Below, piece after piece: positions 7,295 through 15,084 of a stretch of DNA of 29,025 nt. The stretch is from positions 1 through 29,025 of the forward strand of contig DASWHK010000219.1 in assembly GCA_036398215.1 (NCBI GenBank), read 5' to 3'. Positions within the stretch are counted from its first letter, which is position 1; each line of letters starts with the position of its first letter. Source of the stretch: DASWHK01 sp036398215. Lineage in GTDB: Bacteria > Acidobacteriota > UBA890. A program made the position numbers and the translations under genes. The notes below the pieces were generated by a model. That model saw only the letters and a program-made list of their open reading frames with translations. It was not told the origin of the DNA and ran no database searches.

Positions 7295-9280
7295 ATGCCC
7301 GTCTGGACGATGGTCGCCGCCCCGCTGGCCGCCGGCGTCTTGCTGGGCCTGAGCGGCGCCCGGCTCGACAAACGGCTGGTGGCCGTCGTCGCCTGCCTGG
7401 CGGTGTTGATCAGCTTCGCGGCGGCGGTGGGCAACAGCGTGCCGTTGATGGCGGCGGCCTTTCCCGGGCTCGGCATCGCCGAGCCCGACGCGGCGCTGTC
7501 GCGCACCGCCGCCGGCGTGCCACACCTGACCGAGAGCCTCTATACCTGGGTCGAGGTCGACGGCCTCACGGTGGATGTCGCCTTCAAGCTCGACCCCCTG
7601 GCGGCGCTGATGGTGCTGGTGGTCAGCGGCGTCGGCTTCCTGATCCACCTGTACGCCGCCGCCTACATGGCCGACGACCCCGACTACGGCCGCTTCTTCT
7701 GCTACATGAACCTGTTCGTGGCGGCGATGCTGACCCTGGTGCTCGCCGACAACCTGCTGCTGCTGTACCTGGGGTGGGAGGGGGTCGGCGTCTGCTCGTA
7801 CCTGCTGATCGGCTTCTGGTACCAAGACCCCGCCAACGGCGCCGCGGCGCGCAAGGCCTTCATCGTCACCCGAGTCGGCGATGTCGCGCTGCTGGTCGCG
7901 ATCCTGCTGCTCGCCGTGCAGCTCGGCACGTTGCAGCTGGACGCCCTGGCCTCCGGGGCGCTGGCGGCCTGGCCGAACGGCGGTTTCGAGGTGACGCTGG
8001 TCGCCCTGCTGCTGCTCGCCGGGGCCGTCGGCAAGTCGGCGCAGCTGCCGCTGCAGGTCTGGCTCCCCGACGCCATGGCCGGCCCGACGCCGGTCAGCGC
8101 CCTGCTGCACGCCGCCACCATGGTGACCGCCGGCGTCTACCTGATCGCCCGCACCCACGAGCTGTTCCTGCTCGCCCCCGCCGTGCTGGCGATGGTGGCG
8201 ACGCTCGGCGGCCTCACCGCCTTCTTCGCCGCCTGCTCGGCGCTGGTGCAAAACGACATCAAGCGGGTCCTCGCCTACTCGACGATCAGCCAGATCGGCT
8301 ACATGTTCGCGGCGCTCGGCGTCGCCGGGTTCGCGGCGGCGCTGTTTCACTTCATGACCCACGCCTTCTTCAAGGCCCTCCTGTTCCTGAGCGCCGGCAA
8401 CGTTACCCATTGCGTCGGCGAGACCGACCTGCGCCGCCTCGGCGGGCTCCGCCGCAGTCGCGCGCTGCCCGGCACCGCGGCGCTTGCCGCCGTCGGCGCC
8501 GGCTCGCTCGCCGGCTTGCCGCTGATCACCTCCGGCTTCTACTCGAAGGACGCCATCCTCTGGGCGACGCTGCAGCCGCCGTTCCTGCGGCCGGGCCTGC
8601 TGCTGTTGCTGCTGATCACCGCCGGGCTGACCTCCCTGTACGCCTTCCGCTGGTACTTCATGATCTTCTCGGGCCCGGCGGGACCGGCCACCGAGCGCGA
8701 GCTGCACCGGCCCCGCGACCTGATGCTGTACCCGTTGATCGCCCTGGCCGCCGGCTCGCTGCTCGCCGGCTTTCTCGAGGTGCCGGCGACGCTGGGCGGC
8801 TATCACGCGCTCAGCGAGTTCCTCGCGCCGGTCTTCGCCGCCGCCGAGCAACGCCACGGCCTGGGCTCCAATGCGACACTGTTCTCGGTCGAGCAGGCGC
8901 ATCGCGCCGAGCTCATCCTGCAGGCGGTCTCCGCCGCCCTCGCCGTGCTCGGCATGATGCTCGCGTACCACTGGTTCATCGTCCGGCCTCCCTGGCAGCG
9001 GTGGCTCGCCCAGACGCCGGTGGTCGCCTCGGTTGCCGAGATCATGCGAATCGGCTGGGGCGCGGACGCCATGTATTCGACCTTCGTCGCCCAGCCCTAC
9101 CGGGCGCTCGCCCGCCGCCTCCGCCACGAGCCGATCGACGACGGGATCGGGGCGCTGACCGGCGCCGTGCGGCTCTCGCACTACCTGCTGGTGCTCACCC
9201 AGAGCGGCCGAGTGCGCACCTACGCCGCCGGCATGGTGCTCGGCGCCCTCGTCCTCTTGCTTTCCTGGCTGTGGGGCTGA
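7295..9280 (+). CDS. nuoL: NADH-quinone oxidoreductase subunit L
   Basis: This is the distal antiporter-like proton-pumping subunit of the complex I membrane arm. The product has 661 residues and many transmembrane helices. The proton-path residues seen are E162 in LGWEGVGVCSYLLIGFWY, K247 in VGKSAQLPLQVWLPDAMAGP, H272 in ALLHAATMVTAGVYL, and the His/Lys-bearing FMTHAFFKALLFL and NDIKRVLAYSTISQIGYM. The C-terminal part carries the long amphipathic lateral-helix region found in NuoL but not in NuoM or NuoN. The ATG at 7295 follows GGAGG by about 10 bases. nuoM starts 4 bases after the stop. Confidence 0.97.
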   Translation: MPVWTMVAAPLAAGVLLGLSGARLDKRLVAVVACLAVLISFAAAVGNSVPLMAAAFPGLGIAEPDAALSRTAAGVPHLTESLYTWVEVDGLTVDVAFKLDPLAALMVLVVSGVGFLIHLYAAAYMADDPDYGRFFCYMNLFVAAMLTLVLADNLLLLYLGWEGVGVCSYLLIGFWYQDPANGAAARKAFIVTRVGDVALLVAILLLAVQLGTLQLDALASGALAAWPNGGFEVTLVALLLLAGAVGKSAQLPLQVWLPDAMAGPTPVSALLHAATMVTAGVYLIARTHELFLLAPAVLAMVATLGGLTAFFAACSALVQNDIKRVLAYSTISQIGYMFAALGVAGFAAALFHFMTHAFFKALLFLSAGNVTHCVGETDLRRLGGLRRSRALPGTAALAAVGAGSLAGLPLITSGFYSKDAILWATLQPPFLRPGLLLLLLITAGLTSLYAFRWYFMIFSGPAGPATERELHRPRDLMLYPLIALAAGSLLAGFLEVPATLGGYHALSEFLAPVFAAAEQRHGLGSNATLFSVEQAHRAELILQAVSAALAVLGMMLAYHWFIVRPPWQRWLAQTPVVASVAEIMRIGWGADAMYSTFVAQPYRALARRLRHEPIDDGIGALTGAVRLSHYLLVLTQSGRVRTYAAGMVLGALVLLLSWLWG

Positions 9281-9284
9281 AGCG

Positions 9285-10853
9285 ATGCCCGACGCGACGC
9301 TGACCGCGCTGATCCTGACGCCGCTCGCCGGCGGCTTTGCGGCCTGGCTGGCGGCTCGCCAGCGCGCCGCGGCGGCGCGCTGGATCGCCCTCGCCGCGGC
9401 CCTGGCGACGTTCGGGCTGGCGCTGCTGACCTGGGCGGCGGTCGGCGCCGAGGCGGCCAGCATCGCCGCTCCGGTGCTGCAGCAACGGCTGCCCTGGATC
9501 CCCCGTTACGGAATCGAGTACCACCTGGCGCTCGACGGCTTGAGCCTGCTGTTCGTCGTTCTCACCGGGCTGCTGGGTTGTATCGCGGTGCTGATGTCGT
9601 GGCGAGAGATCGAGCGCTCGGAGGGGCTCCACTACCTTTGCCTGCTGGCCACTGTCGCCGGGATCATGGGCGTCTTCCTGGCCTTCGATCTGTTCCTGTT
9701 CTACTTCTTCTGGGAGCTCATGCTGGTGCCGATGTACTTCCTGATCGGCGTCTGGGGCCACGAGGAGCGGGTCCGCGCCGCCATCAAGTTCGTGATCTTC
9801 ACGATGATCAGCGGCCTGTTCCTGCTGGCCTCGATCATCGGCCTGTACTGGGCCCACGCCCGGGCCACCGGCCAGCTCACGACCGATTACGTCGAGCTGC
9901 TGGGCACCAGCCTGCCGCCGGAGGTCGGCGGCTGGCTGTTTGTCGGCTTCCTGGTCGCCTTTGCGGTCAAGCTGCCGGTGTTTCCCCTGCACAGCTGGCT
10001 TCCCGACGCCCACACGCAGGCGCCGACGGCGGGCAGCATCCTGCTCGCCGGCCTGCTGTTGAAGACCGGCGGCTACGCGCTGATCCGCTTCGCCGTGCCC
10101 CTGTTTCCCGAGGCCGCGGCGTCGCTCTCGGGACCGATCGCCGTCGTCGGCGTGATCGGCATCATCTACGGGGCGGTGCTCGCCTACGGTCAGACCGACA
10201 TGAAGCGGCTGATCGCCTACACGAGCGTCAGCCACATGGGGTTCGTCGTGCTCGGCGTCGCCAGCTGGCAGCTGGTGGCGGTGCAGGGGGCGGTGTTGCA
10301 GATGCTGGCGCACGGCCTCGCCACCGGGGCCCTTTTCGCCATCGCCGGCATGGTCGATACCCGCTTCCACAGCCGCGAGCTCGCCGCCCTCGGCGGGCTG
10401 TGGGCGCGGCTGCCGCGGCTCTCGGGGTTCGCCCTGCTGTTCATCCTCGCCTCGGTCGGCGTCCCCGGCATGGGCAACTTCATCGGCGAGCTGCTGACGC
10501 TGCTGGGGGCCTGGGCGGTGACGCCGGCGCTGGTCGCGGTTGCCGCCGGCGGGCTGGTCGCCGGCACGGTGGCGATGCTCCGGCTCATGCAGCGCGCGTT
10601 TCACGGCACGGCCGCGGCAACCCGTCCGCTCGCCGACATCGCCGACATCGGGGGCCGCGAGATCCTCGTGCTGGCGGCGCTCGCGGCGCTGGTGATCGCC
10701 CTCGGGATGTTCCCGCAACCCGCCCTGCGCAGCGCCGAGCCGGCGCTCGAGCAGCTGGTGGCGCGCGAGGTCGTCTACGATCCCGCCGATCCGCAGCTCG
10801 ACCCGCGTCGCACTCGCCTGACCGCCGCGGCCGGGCCGGAGCTGCCGCGATGA
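9285..10853 (+). CDS. nuoM: NADH-quinone oxidoreductase subunit M
   Basis: This is the middle antiporter-like proton-pumping subunit. The product has 522 residues, close to the E. coli length. The essential Glu is E144 in FFWELMLVPMYFLIGVWG and the pumping Lys is K229 in AFAVKLPVFPLHSWLPDAHT. The second Lys lies in QTDMKRLIAYTSVSHMGFV. The reading frame begins at the ATG at 9285, just after nuoL, and its TGA overlaps the nuoN ATG by 4 bases. The NuoM-specific sequence around APTAGSILLAGLLLKTGGYA separates it from NuoL and NuoN. Confidence 0.97.
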   Translation: MPDATLTALILTPLAGGFAAWLAARQRAAAARWIALAAALATFGLALLTWAAVGAEAASIAAPVLQQRLPWIPRYGIEYHLALDGLSLLFVVLTGLLGCIAVLMSWREIERSEGLHYLCLLATVAGIMGVFLAFDLFLFYFFWELMLVPMYFLIGVWGHEERVRAAIKFVIFTMISGLFLLASIIGLYWAHARATGQLTTDYVELLGTSLPPEVGGWLFVGFLVAFAVKLPVFPLHSWLPDAHTQAPTAGSILLAGLLLKTGGYALIRFAVPLFPEAAASLSGPIAVVGVIGIIYGAVLAYGQTDMKRLIAYTSVSHMGFVVLGVASWQLVAVQGAVLQMLAHGLATGALFAIAGMVDTRFHSRELAALGGLWARLPRLSGFALLFILASVGVPGMGNFIGELLTLLGAWAVTPALVAVAAGGLVAGTVAMLRLMQRAFHGTAAATRPLADIADIGGREILVLAALAALVIALGMFPQPALRSAEPALEQLVAREVVYDPADPQLDPRRTRLTAAAGPELPR

Positions 10854-12313
10854 ACACAACGGACCTGCTCGGACTGTCGCCTTTGATCATCCCGGCGCTG
10901 GCGGGCATCCTCGTGATGCTGGCCGGGGCTTTCCGGGCGCGGCCGGCGGTGCTGCATGCCTTGACGATCGGTGGCATCGGCCTGGCCCTCCTGTCGATCC
11001 CGCTCGTGCGGTCGCTGGCGCCCCGCGATCTGACCCCGCTGCTGCGCCTCGACGCCTACGCGTTGCTGTTTCTCTCGTTGTTGTACGCGACGCTGGGGAT
11101 CCTCGCGATCCTCGCGCGCCCCTACCTGCAGGCGCGCCGCCGCCAGGGCGAGGCCTTCCCCGCCCTACTGCTGTTCGCCGGCACCGGCATGGGGGTGATG
11201 GCCTGCAGCAACCACTTCGCCTCGTTCTTCCTCGGCCTCGAGACGCTGACCGTGGCGCTCTACGTGCTGCTCGGCTACCTGCGCGACGACCGGCGCTCGT
11301 TGGAGGCCGCCGTCAAGTACCTCATCCTCGCCGCCCTCGCCTCCGGCTTCCTGCTGTTCGGCATCGCGCTGGTGTATGCGGCCACCGGCACGCTGGTGCT
11401 GGACGCGGCGGCGCGCGCCGCCGCGGCGCTGCTGCAGGAGGGCCCGGCGGCCGAGGCGAGCTGGGCCGTCGCCGGCATGCTCATGCTCATGGTCGGGTTC
11501 GGCTTCAAGCTGGCGCTGGTTCCTTTTCACATGTGGTCGCCGGATGTCTACCAGGGGGCGCCGGCGCCGGTCACGGCGTTGATCGCCACCGGCTCGAAGG
11601 GGGCGGTGGTGGCGGTGCTGCTGCGGGTGCTGGCCCCGGACATCGCCGGCGCCGGCCGGCTGGCGCCGCTGCTCGCCGGGCTGGCGATCGTCACGATGTT
11701 CGCCGGCAACCTGCTGGCGCTGCTGCAAACCGACGTCAAGCGGCTGCTCGCCTACTCCTCGATCGCCCACATCGGCTACGTCTTCGTCGCCCTCGCCGCC
11801 GGCGGCGCCGACGGCGGCCGCGCGGTGGTCTTCTATATGGTGGTCTACCTGGCGACGACCCTCGGCGCCTTCGGGATCGTCTCGGTGCTGTCGGCGGAGG
11901 GCGACGCCGATGCCGATGATCTGGGCGCCTACCGCGGCCTCGGGCGTCGGCGGCCCGCCCTGGCGGCAACGATGACGGTGATGCTCCTGTCGCTCGCCGG
12001 GGTCCCGCCGACCGGCGGCTTCCTGGCCAAGTTCGCCGTCCTCGACGTGGCGATCGGCGCCGGCCGCTGGACCCTGGCCCTGGCGATGGTCATCGCCTCC
12101 GGCATCGGGCTCTACTACTACCTGCGAGTCCTCGTCGTCATGTACATGGGCGACGAGGAGGGCATTCCCACCATGCCCTCTCCGGCCGCCGCGCCGCTCG
12201 GCAGCAGCCTGGCGCTGGGCGTGCTGGTGGTCGCCGTGCTGGCGATCGGCCTGTATCCGGAGCCCTGGTTGCGCGCCGCCGGCGCCGCGGTCTCCGCCGT
12301 GCTCGGCGGCTGA
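10850..12313 (+). CDS. nuoN: NADH-quinone oxidoreductase subunit N
   Basis: This is the third antiporter-like subunit and the last gene of the operon. The ATG at 10850 overlaps the nuoM stop (ATGA) and gives 487 residues, a normal NuoN length; the open frame extends far upstream, but only as a shadow inside nuoM. Visible features are the Glu-bearing GLETLTVALYVLLGYLR, the Lys segment GFGFKLALVPFHMWSPDVYQ followed by GAPAPVTALIATGSKGA, and QTDVKRLLAYSSIAHIGYV. The C-terminal end is hydrophobic and unremarkable. A G+C palindrome directly after the stop may end the transcript. Confidence 0.97.
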   Translation: MNTTDLLGLSPLIIPALAGILVMLAGAFRARPAVLHALTIGGIGLALLSIPLVRSLAPRDLTPLLRLDAYALLFLSLLYATLGILAILARPYLQARRRQGEAFPALLLFAGTGMGVMACSNHFASFFLGLETLTVALYVLLGYLRDDRRSLEAAVKYLILAALASGFLLFGIALVYAATGTLVLDAAARAAAALLQEGPAAEASWAVAGMLMLMVGFGFKLALVPFHMWSPDVYQGAPAPVTALIATGSKGAVVAVLLRVLAPDIAGAGRLAPLLAGLAIVTMFAGNLLALLQTDVKRLLAYSSIAHIGYVFVALAAGGADGGRAVVFYMVVYLATTLGAFGIVSVLSAEGDADADDLGAYRGLGRRRPALAATMTVMLLSLAGVPPTGGFLAKFAVLDVAIGAGRWTLALAMVIASGIGLYYYLRVLVVMYMGDEEGIPTMPSPAAAPLGSSLALGVLVVAVLAIGLYPEPWLRAAGAAVSAVLGG

Positions 12314-12314
12314 A

Positions 12315-12375
12315 GGGCCGGCCGTCGATCGCCGGCGGCCCGGCGCCGCCGCCGGGCGGCGGCCATCGCCGGCCC
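12315..12375 (+). terminator. Possible terminator hairpin after nuoN
   Basis: An 8-bp perfect stem (12338-12345 with 12350-12357, loop CCGC) is nested inside a second inverted pair, GGGCCGGC (12315-12322) with GCCGGCCC (12368-12375). There is no T-run after it, so it is not a textbook intrinsic terminator. It sits between convergent nuoN and the methyltransferase gene and could serve both. Confidence 0.4.
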
Positions 12376-12380
12376 CCCGA

Positions 12381-12441
12381 GCTGGAGCGCCGCCGCGCAG
12401 CGGCGATCAACCGCCGGCCAACCGGGCTGGAGCGCCGCCGC
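12381..12441 (+). repeat. 16-bp direct repeat, 45-bp period
   Basis: The 16 bases GCTGGAGCGCCGCCGC occur at 12381-12396 and again at 12426-12441 in the gap between nuoN and the methyltransferase stop. No gene lies in the 12314-12454 gap. The repeat may be a remnant of slippage in GC-rich DNA. Confidence 0.7.
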
Positions 12442-12454
12442 AGGGCCGATTGCT

Positions 12455-13147
12455 TCAGCAAGCCGCCGCCGCCACCTCGCGAACCTCGGGCTTGGTGGCG
12501 GTGCCGGCGATGTGGGGCCTGGCGAGGGGGATGGCGCGGCTGTCGAAGTGCTCGATGTCCAGCTCGGCGAAGCCGGCCGCTTCGATCGCCACCCAGGTCT
12601 CGCGGTCGAGCGTGCAGCCGTCGCCGATGCGCCGCCAGAGCCAGCGCATGCGCCGCTGCCAGCGGCGTAGCCGCGTGCCGTCCGGCGCCGCGACGTGCTC
12701 CAGGAACAGAAAGCGGCCGCCGGGCTTCAGGACCCGCAGCGCCTCCCGCAGCGACGCCTCCTGGCTGCCCACCGAGCACAGCACCAGCGTGCAGACGACG
12801 AAATCGGCGCTGTCGGTGTCGACGTCCATGCGCTCGGCAGTCCCGGCGCGAACCTCCACCGGCCTCCCCAACCGTTCGCTTTCGCGCCGCAGATAGGAGT
12901 GCATGTGGCGGTTGGGCTCGATCAACAGCAGCTCGACGCCGGGCGGATAGAAGCGCATGTTGGCGCCTGCACCGGCGCCGATCTCCACCACCCTGCCCTG
13001 AGTGGCGGCCAGCATGCGGCGCTTGCGGTCGTCGATGTCGTCGCCGTAGTGCTCCTGGAGGCGCGACACCAACCAGGCGAAGAAGCGCTTGTAGAGCCCC
13101 TCGCCCGGCGGCTCGTATTCGTTGGCCGGCGCCCGCTTCTCTGGCAT
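12455..13147 (-). CDS. Class I SAM-dependent methyltransferase (METTL7/UbiE-like)
   Basis: This is a 230-residue predicted S-adenosylmethionine-dependent methyltransferase. Motif I is VVEIGAGAGANMRFYP (residues ~53-68). The acidic ribose-binding residue follows in LLLIEPN (E77). Motif II is FVVCTLVLCSV (~116-126), and post-motif II is LKPGGRFLFLEHV (~140-152). The pattern of an N-terminal helical region, VxCTxVLCSV and FLEHV resembles the METTL7/TMT1 branch of the Methyltransf_11 group, whose members methylate small thiols or lipids, but the substrate cannot be told here. The start is the ATG at 13147. It is divergent from the small membrane protein at 13201 across a 53-base gap that must hold both promoters. 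Confidence 0.85.
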   Translation of the reverse strand: MPEKRAPANEYEPPGEGLYKRFFAWLVSRLQEHYGDDIDDRKRRMLAATQGRVVEIGAGAGANMRFYPPGVELLLIEPNRHMHSYLRRESERLGRPVEVRAGTAERMDVDTDSADFVVCTLVLCSVGSQEASLREALRVLKPGGRFLFLEHVAAPDGTRLRRWQRRMRWLWRRIGDGCTLDRETWVAIEAAGFAELDIEHFDSRAIPLARPHIAGTATKPEVREVAAAAC

Positions 13148-13200
13148 GATCGCACTCTAGCAGGCCATCGCCCGCAAGCCCCACGCGCCCAGAGGCGACG

Positions 13201-13587
13201 ATGTGTAACCCCCCCGAGCTGGTCAAATCGAAGCTGGTGCTGCTCGCCACCGGGGCGGTGTCGGTGTTCGTCGGCCTCTGGCACTTCGCCAGCCGCGCCG
13301 AGCTGGTGGCCAATCCGGCGATGCACGCCGCCCGCGACCTCAACGGCCTGTCGCTGCTTTTCGCGGGCCTGGTGACGATTTGCGTCGCCTGGATGGCGGT
13401 GTCTCCCCAGCTGGTGACCGGCTACGCGGCGCTCTACGGCGTCTACGCCGCCGCCTACGCCTGGGTGCTCCTGTTCGCCCGCATCAGCTTCTTGCAGGCC
13501 GGGTTGATGGCGATGCTTGCCGCCGCCGCGCTGTTCGCGGCCGTCAACGCCTGGACCGAGCGGCATCGCGAGGGCGAACAGGTCTGA
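13201..13587 (+). CDS. Small four-helix membrane protein of unknown function
   Basis: The product has 128 residues and about four hydrophobic segments (roughly 11-27, 46-68, 73-93 and 97-115). A positively charged start precedes the first helix, and the tail is hydrophilic (WTERHREGEQV). AGAGG lies 5-9 bases before the ATG at 13201. No catalytic motif is seen. Its length and hydrophobicity pattern resemble small DUF4345-like or DoxX-like membrane proteins, but I do not recognise the family. It stands alone between a divergent methyltransferase gene and mobile-element debris. Confidence 0.7.
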   Translation: MCNPPELVKSKLVLLATGAVSVFVGLWHFASRAELVANPAMHAARDLNGLSLLFAGLVTICVAWMAVSPQLVTGYAALYGVYAAAYAWVLLFARISFLQAGLMAMLAAAALFAAVNAWTERHREGEQV

Positions 13588-13699
13588 CGGCCGAGCCCGC
13601 CGCGTCGAGCAGCGGCGCCAGGCGATCGCAACTTTCTGGGAGACGTTCGTCGCGATGGCCCATCGGCTCGGCATCGTCGAGGACAAGTCCCCGGAATAG
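13588..13699 (+). pseudogene. C-terminal remnant of an unrecognised protein, possibly transposase
   Basis: The frame that ends at TAG 13697-13699 reads plausibly as protein from about 13600 (RRVEQRRQAIATFWETF, then VAMAHRLGIVEDKSPE). It has GC-rich third positions but no believable start; the only ATG, at 13517, lies inside the neighbouring membrane-protein gene in another frame. The stop codon is the first three bases of a 16-bp sequence that recurs at 26286-26301. A transposase gene often ends in or near its terminal repeat, so this may be a truncated insertion sequence. The family is not identified. Confidence 0.4.
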
Positions 13700-13712
13700 C
13701 CCGCATTTCTCA
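13697..13712 (+). repeat. Putative insertion-sequence end, copy 1
   Basis: The sequence TAGCCCGCATTTCTCA matches 26286-26301 at 15 of 16 bases in the same orientation. Here it coincides with the end of a truncated reading frame, as expected for the terminal repeat of an insertion sequence. No second, inverted end was found in the window. Confidence 0.45.
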
Positions 13713-13733
13713 ACAGGCACCGTCAGCCGCGCC

Positions 13734-14921
13734 TCAGCGGTAGTAGCCTGGCCGGACCAGGGGCTCGAAGTTGGGACGTCGCAGCTCGACCCTGACGTCG
13801 TGCCAGCGGGGCCTCGCCGGCGCGGTGCCCTCGCCCGCCCCGCCCTCGAATCCCGGGTCGTAGCCGATCAGATAATACGAGCGCAGCAAGGTCACGATCT
13901 GGTCGTAGGACTCCACCAGCCGGCCCGGCGCGGTGCTCTCGACCATTCGACCGCCGGTGGCGCGGGCCAGCTCGGCGAGCTCGGCCTTGAGCTGCGGATC
14001 GTCGTTGGCGTAGCCCATCGCCACCGGGAAGATGGGCATGCTGGCGGCGCGGGCGGCCCCCAGGGCGTCGTAACGGGTCGCGTTGCTGTCGATGTCGGCG
14101 CCGTCGCTCACCACCACCAGCGCTCTCCGGCGGGCGCTGGTCGGATCGGCCTCGAAGCCCGGAGGCAAGGGCTCGCCGCAGCCCCGGACGGGCGGCGGCG
14201 TATAGAGCTCGAGGTCGCGAATCGCGCCCCTGACCTCCTGGCGGAGGTCGATGCGGCGCGGCGGCAGCTCGATCGGCGGCTCTCCCGCCGGCGGCGGCGC
14301 GCCGCCCGTCGACGCCGGCGCCGCGGGCCGCGGCTCGTCCGCGCCGCCCGGCTCTTCCTCGGCCTCGTTGGCAACGGCGACCAGGGTGTTCGCCTCGGCG
14401 CGCTCCAGCACCGCCAACCCCTCAAGCAATGCGTCGTACAGCGAGGTGCCGCCGCCCGTGTCGATCGAGGCGACGAAGCCGTGGAGCTGGGGATCGCCCG
14501 ACCGCCCCCAGCGACCGGGGCGGACGGTGCTCGAGAACGGCAGCACGTAGACGCAATCATCCGGCGCCAGGCGACGCAGGAACGTGGTGGCGGCCCGCCG
14601 CGCCTGCGTCTCCACCGGCGCCATGCTGCCGCTCGAATCGAGCACCAGCCCGATGTCGAGCGGCGCATCGGCGGGGGCGACGAAGAGCTTGATGTCCTGC
14701 CTGATGCCGTCATCGAAGACGGTGAAGTCCTCGCGGGTGAGCGGCGGGATCGGGCCTCCGCCGGGGTTGATGACGGCGACGTGCAGCAACACCTGCTCGA
14801 CGTCGGCCCGGAAGGCGGGTTGGCCCTGCTGGCCGGCCGCCGATCCGGAGCCTGCCGCCACGGCGATCACCGCGCCCAGCAGGGCGCGGGAAAGCGTGGT
14901 TGCGGTGAGGGCTCGGAACAT
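13734..14921 (-). CDS. Secreted VWA-domain protein (VWFA-related Acidobacterial type)
   Basis: The product has 395 residues. An N-terminal signal peptide (hydrophobic residues ~12-30, ending near SAAGQ) is followed by a domain with LTREDFTVFDDGIRQDI (~61-77), the entry typical of the TIGR03436 family. The VWA domain has a complete MIDAS metal site: DSSGS (95-99), the Thr in GGTSLYDAL (T159), and Asp in VSDGAD (~271-276). An Ala/Pro/Glu-rich insert (~182-262) splits the domain. The C-terminal RSYYLIGYDPG segment is also family-typical. These proteins are probably exported and bind ligands or partners through the metal; the true role is unknown. The gene lies downstream of the histidine kinase on the same strand. 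Confidence 0.85.
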   Translation of the reverse strand: MFRALTATTLSRALLGAVIAVAAGSGSAAGQQGQPAFRADVEQVLLHVAVINPGGGPIPPLTREDFTVFDDGIRQDIKLFVAPADAPLDIGLVLDSSGSMAPVETQARRAATTFLRRLAPDDCVYVLPFSSTVRPGRWGRSGDPQLHGFVASIDTGGGTSLYDALLEGLAVLERAEANTLVAVANEAEEEPGGADEPRPAAPASTGGAPPPAGEPPIELPPRRIDLRQEVRGAIRDLELYTPPPVRGCGEPLPPGFEADPTSARRRALVVVSDGADIDSNATRYDALGAARAASMPIFPVAMGYANDDPQLKAELAELARATGGRMVESTAPGRLVESYDQIVTLLRSYYLIGYDPGFEGGAGEGTAPARPRWHDVRVELRRPNFEPLVRPGYYR

Positions 14922-14979
14922 GGCTGCATCCTGGTGCTCTATGGGGGGCGAGCTTTCAAGCTACCTTCGCCAGCCCGCC

Positions 14980-15084
14980 GCTGCAATGCGGATCGGGCTA
15001 ACCCGCATCCAGCACGGGGACGCTGAACTCGTGGTTCTTGACTCCTGCTGCAATGCGGATCGGGCTACCCCGCATCCAGCACGG
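14980..15084 (-). repeat. 38-bp direct repeat duplicating the 3' end of the kinase gene
   Basis: Bases 14980-15017 and 15047-15084 are identical except for one position (A at 15001, C at 15068), with a 67-bp period. The right copy contains the last six codons and the TAG of the histidine kinase gene. The left copy repeats those codons (VLDAG and stop) without the gene. Each copy also holds an inverted pair, ATGCGG and CCGCAT, that could fold and may help end transcription. The 14922-15064 gap has no other gene. Confidence 0.85.

Noticed and set aside
7278..7295. Five-codon frame MEARR between nuoK and nuoL
   Set aside because: Too short to support as a gene; it is a by-product of the nuoL ribosome site region.
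7163..10859. Very long reading frames on the - strand opposite nuoL and nuoM (up to 766 codons)
   Set aside because: They lie antisense to confidently identified complex I genes, are low-complexity (Arg, Gly, Gln, His-rich) and arise from the scarcity of stop codons in GC-rich DNA.
12315..12441. CRISPR-like array from the GCTGGAGCGCCGCCGC repeats
   Set aside because: Only two copies, 16 bp long, in simple GC-rich sequence, and no cas genes are present.
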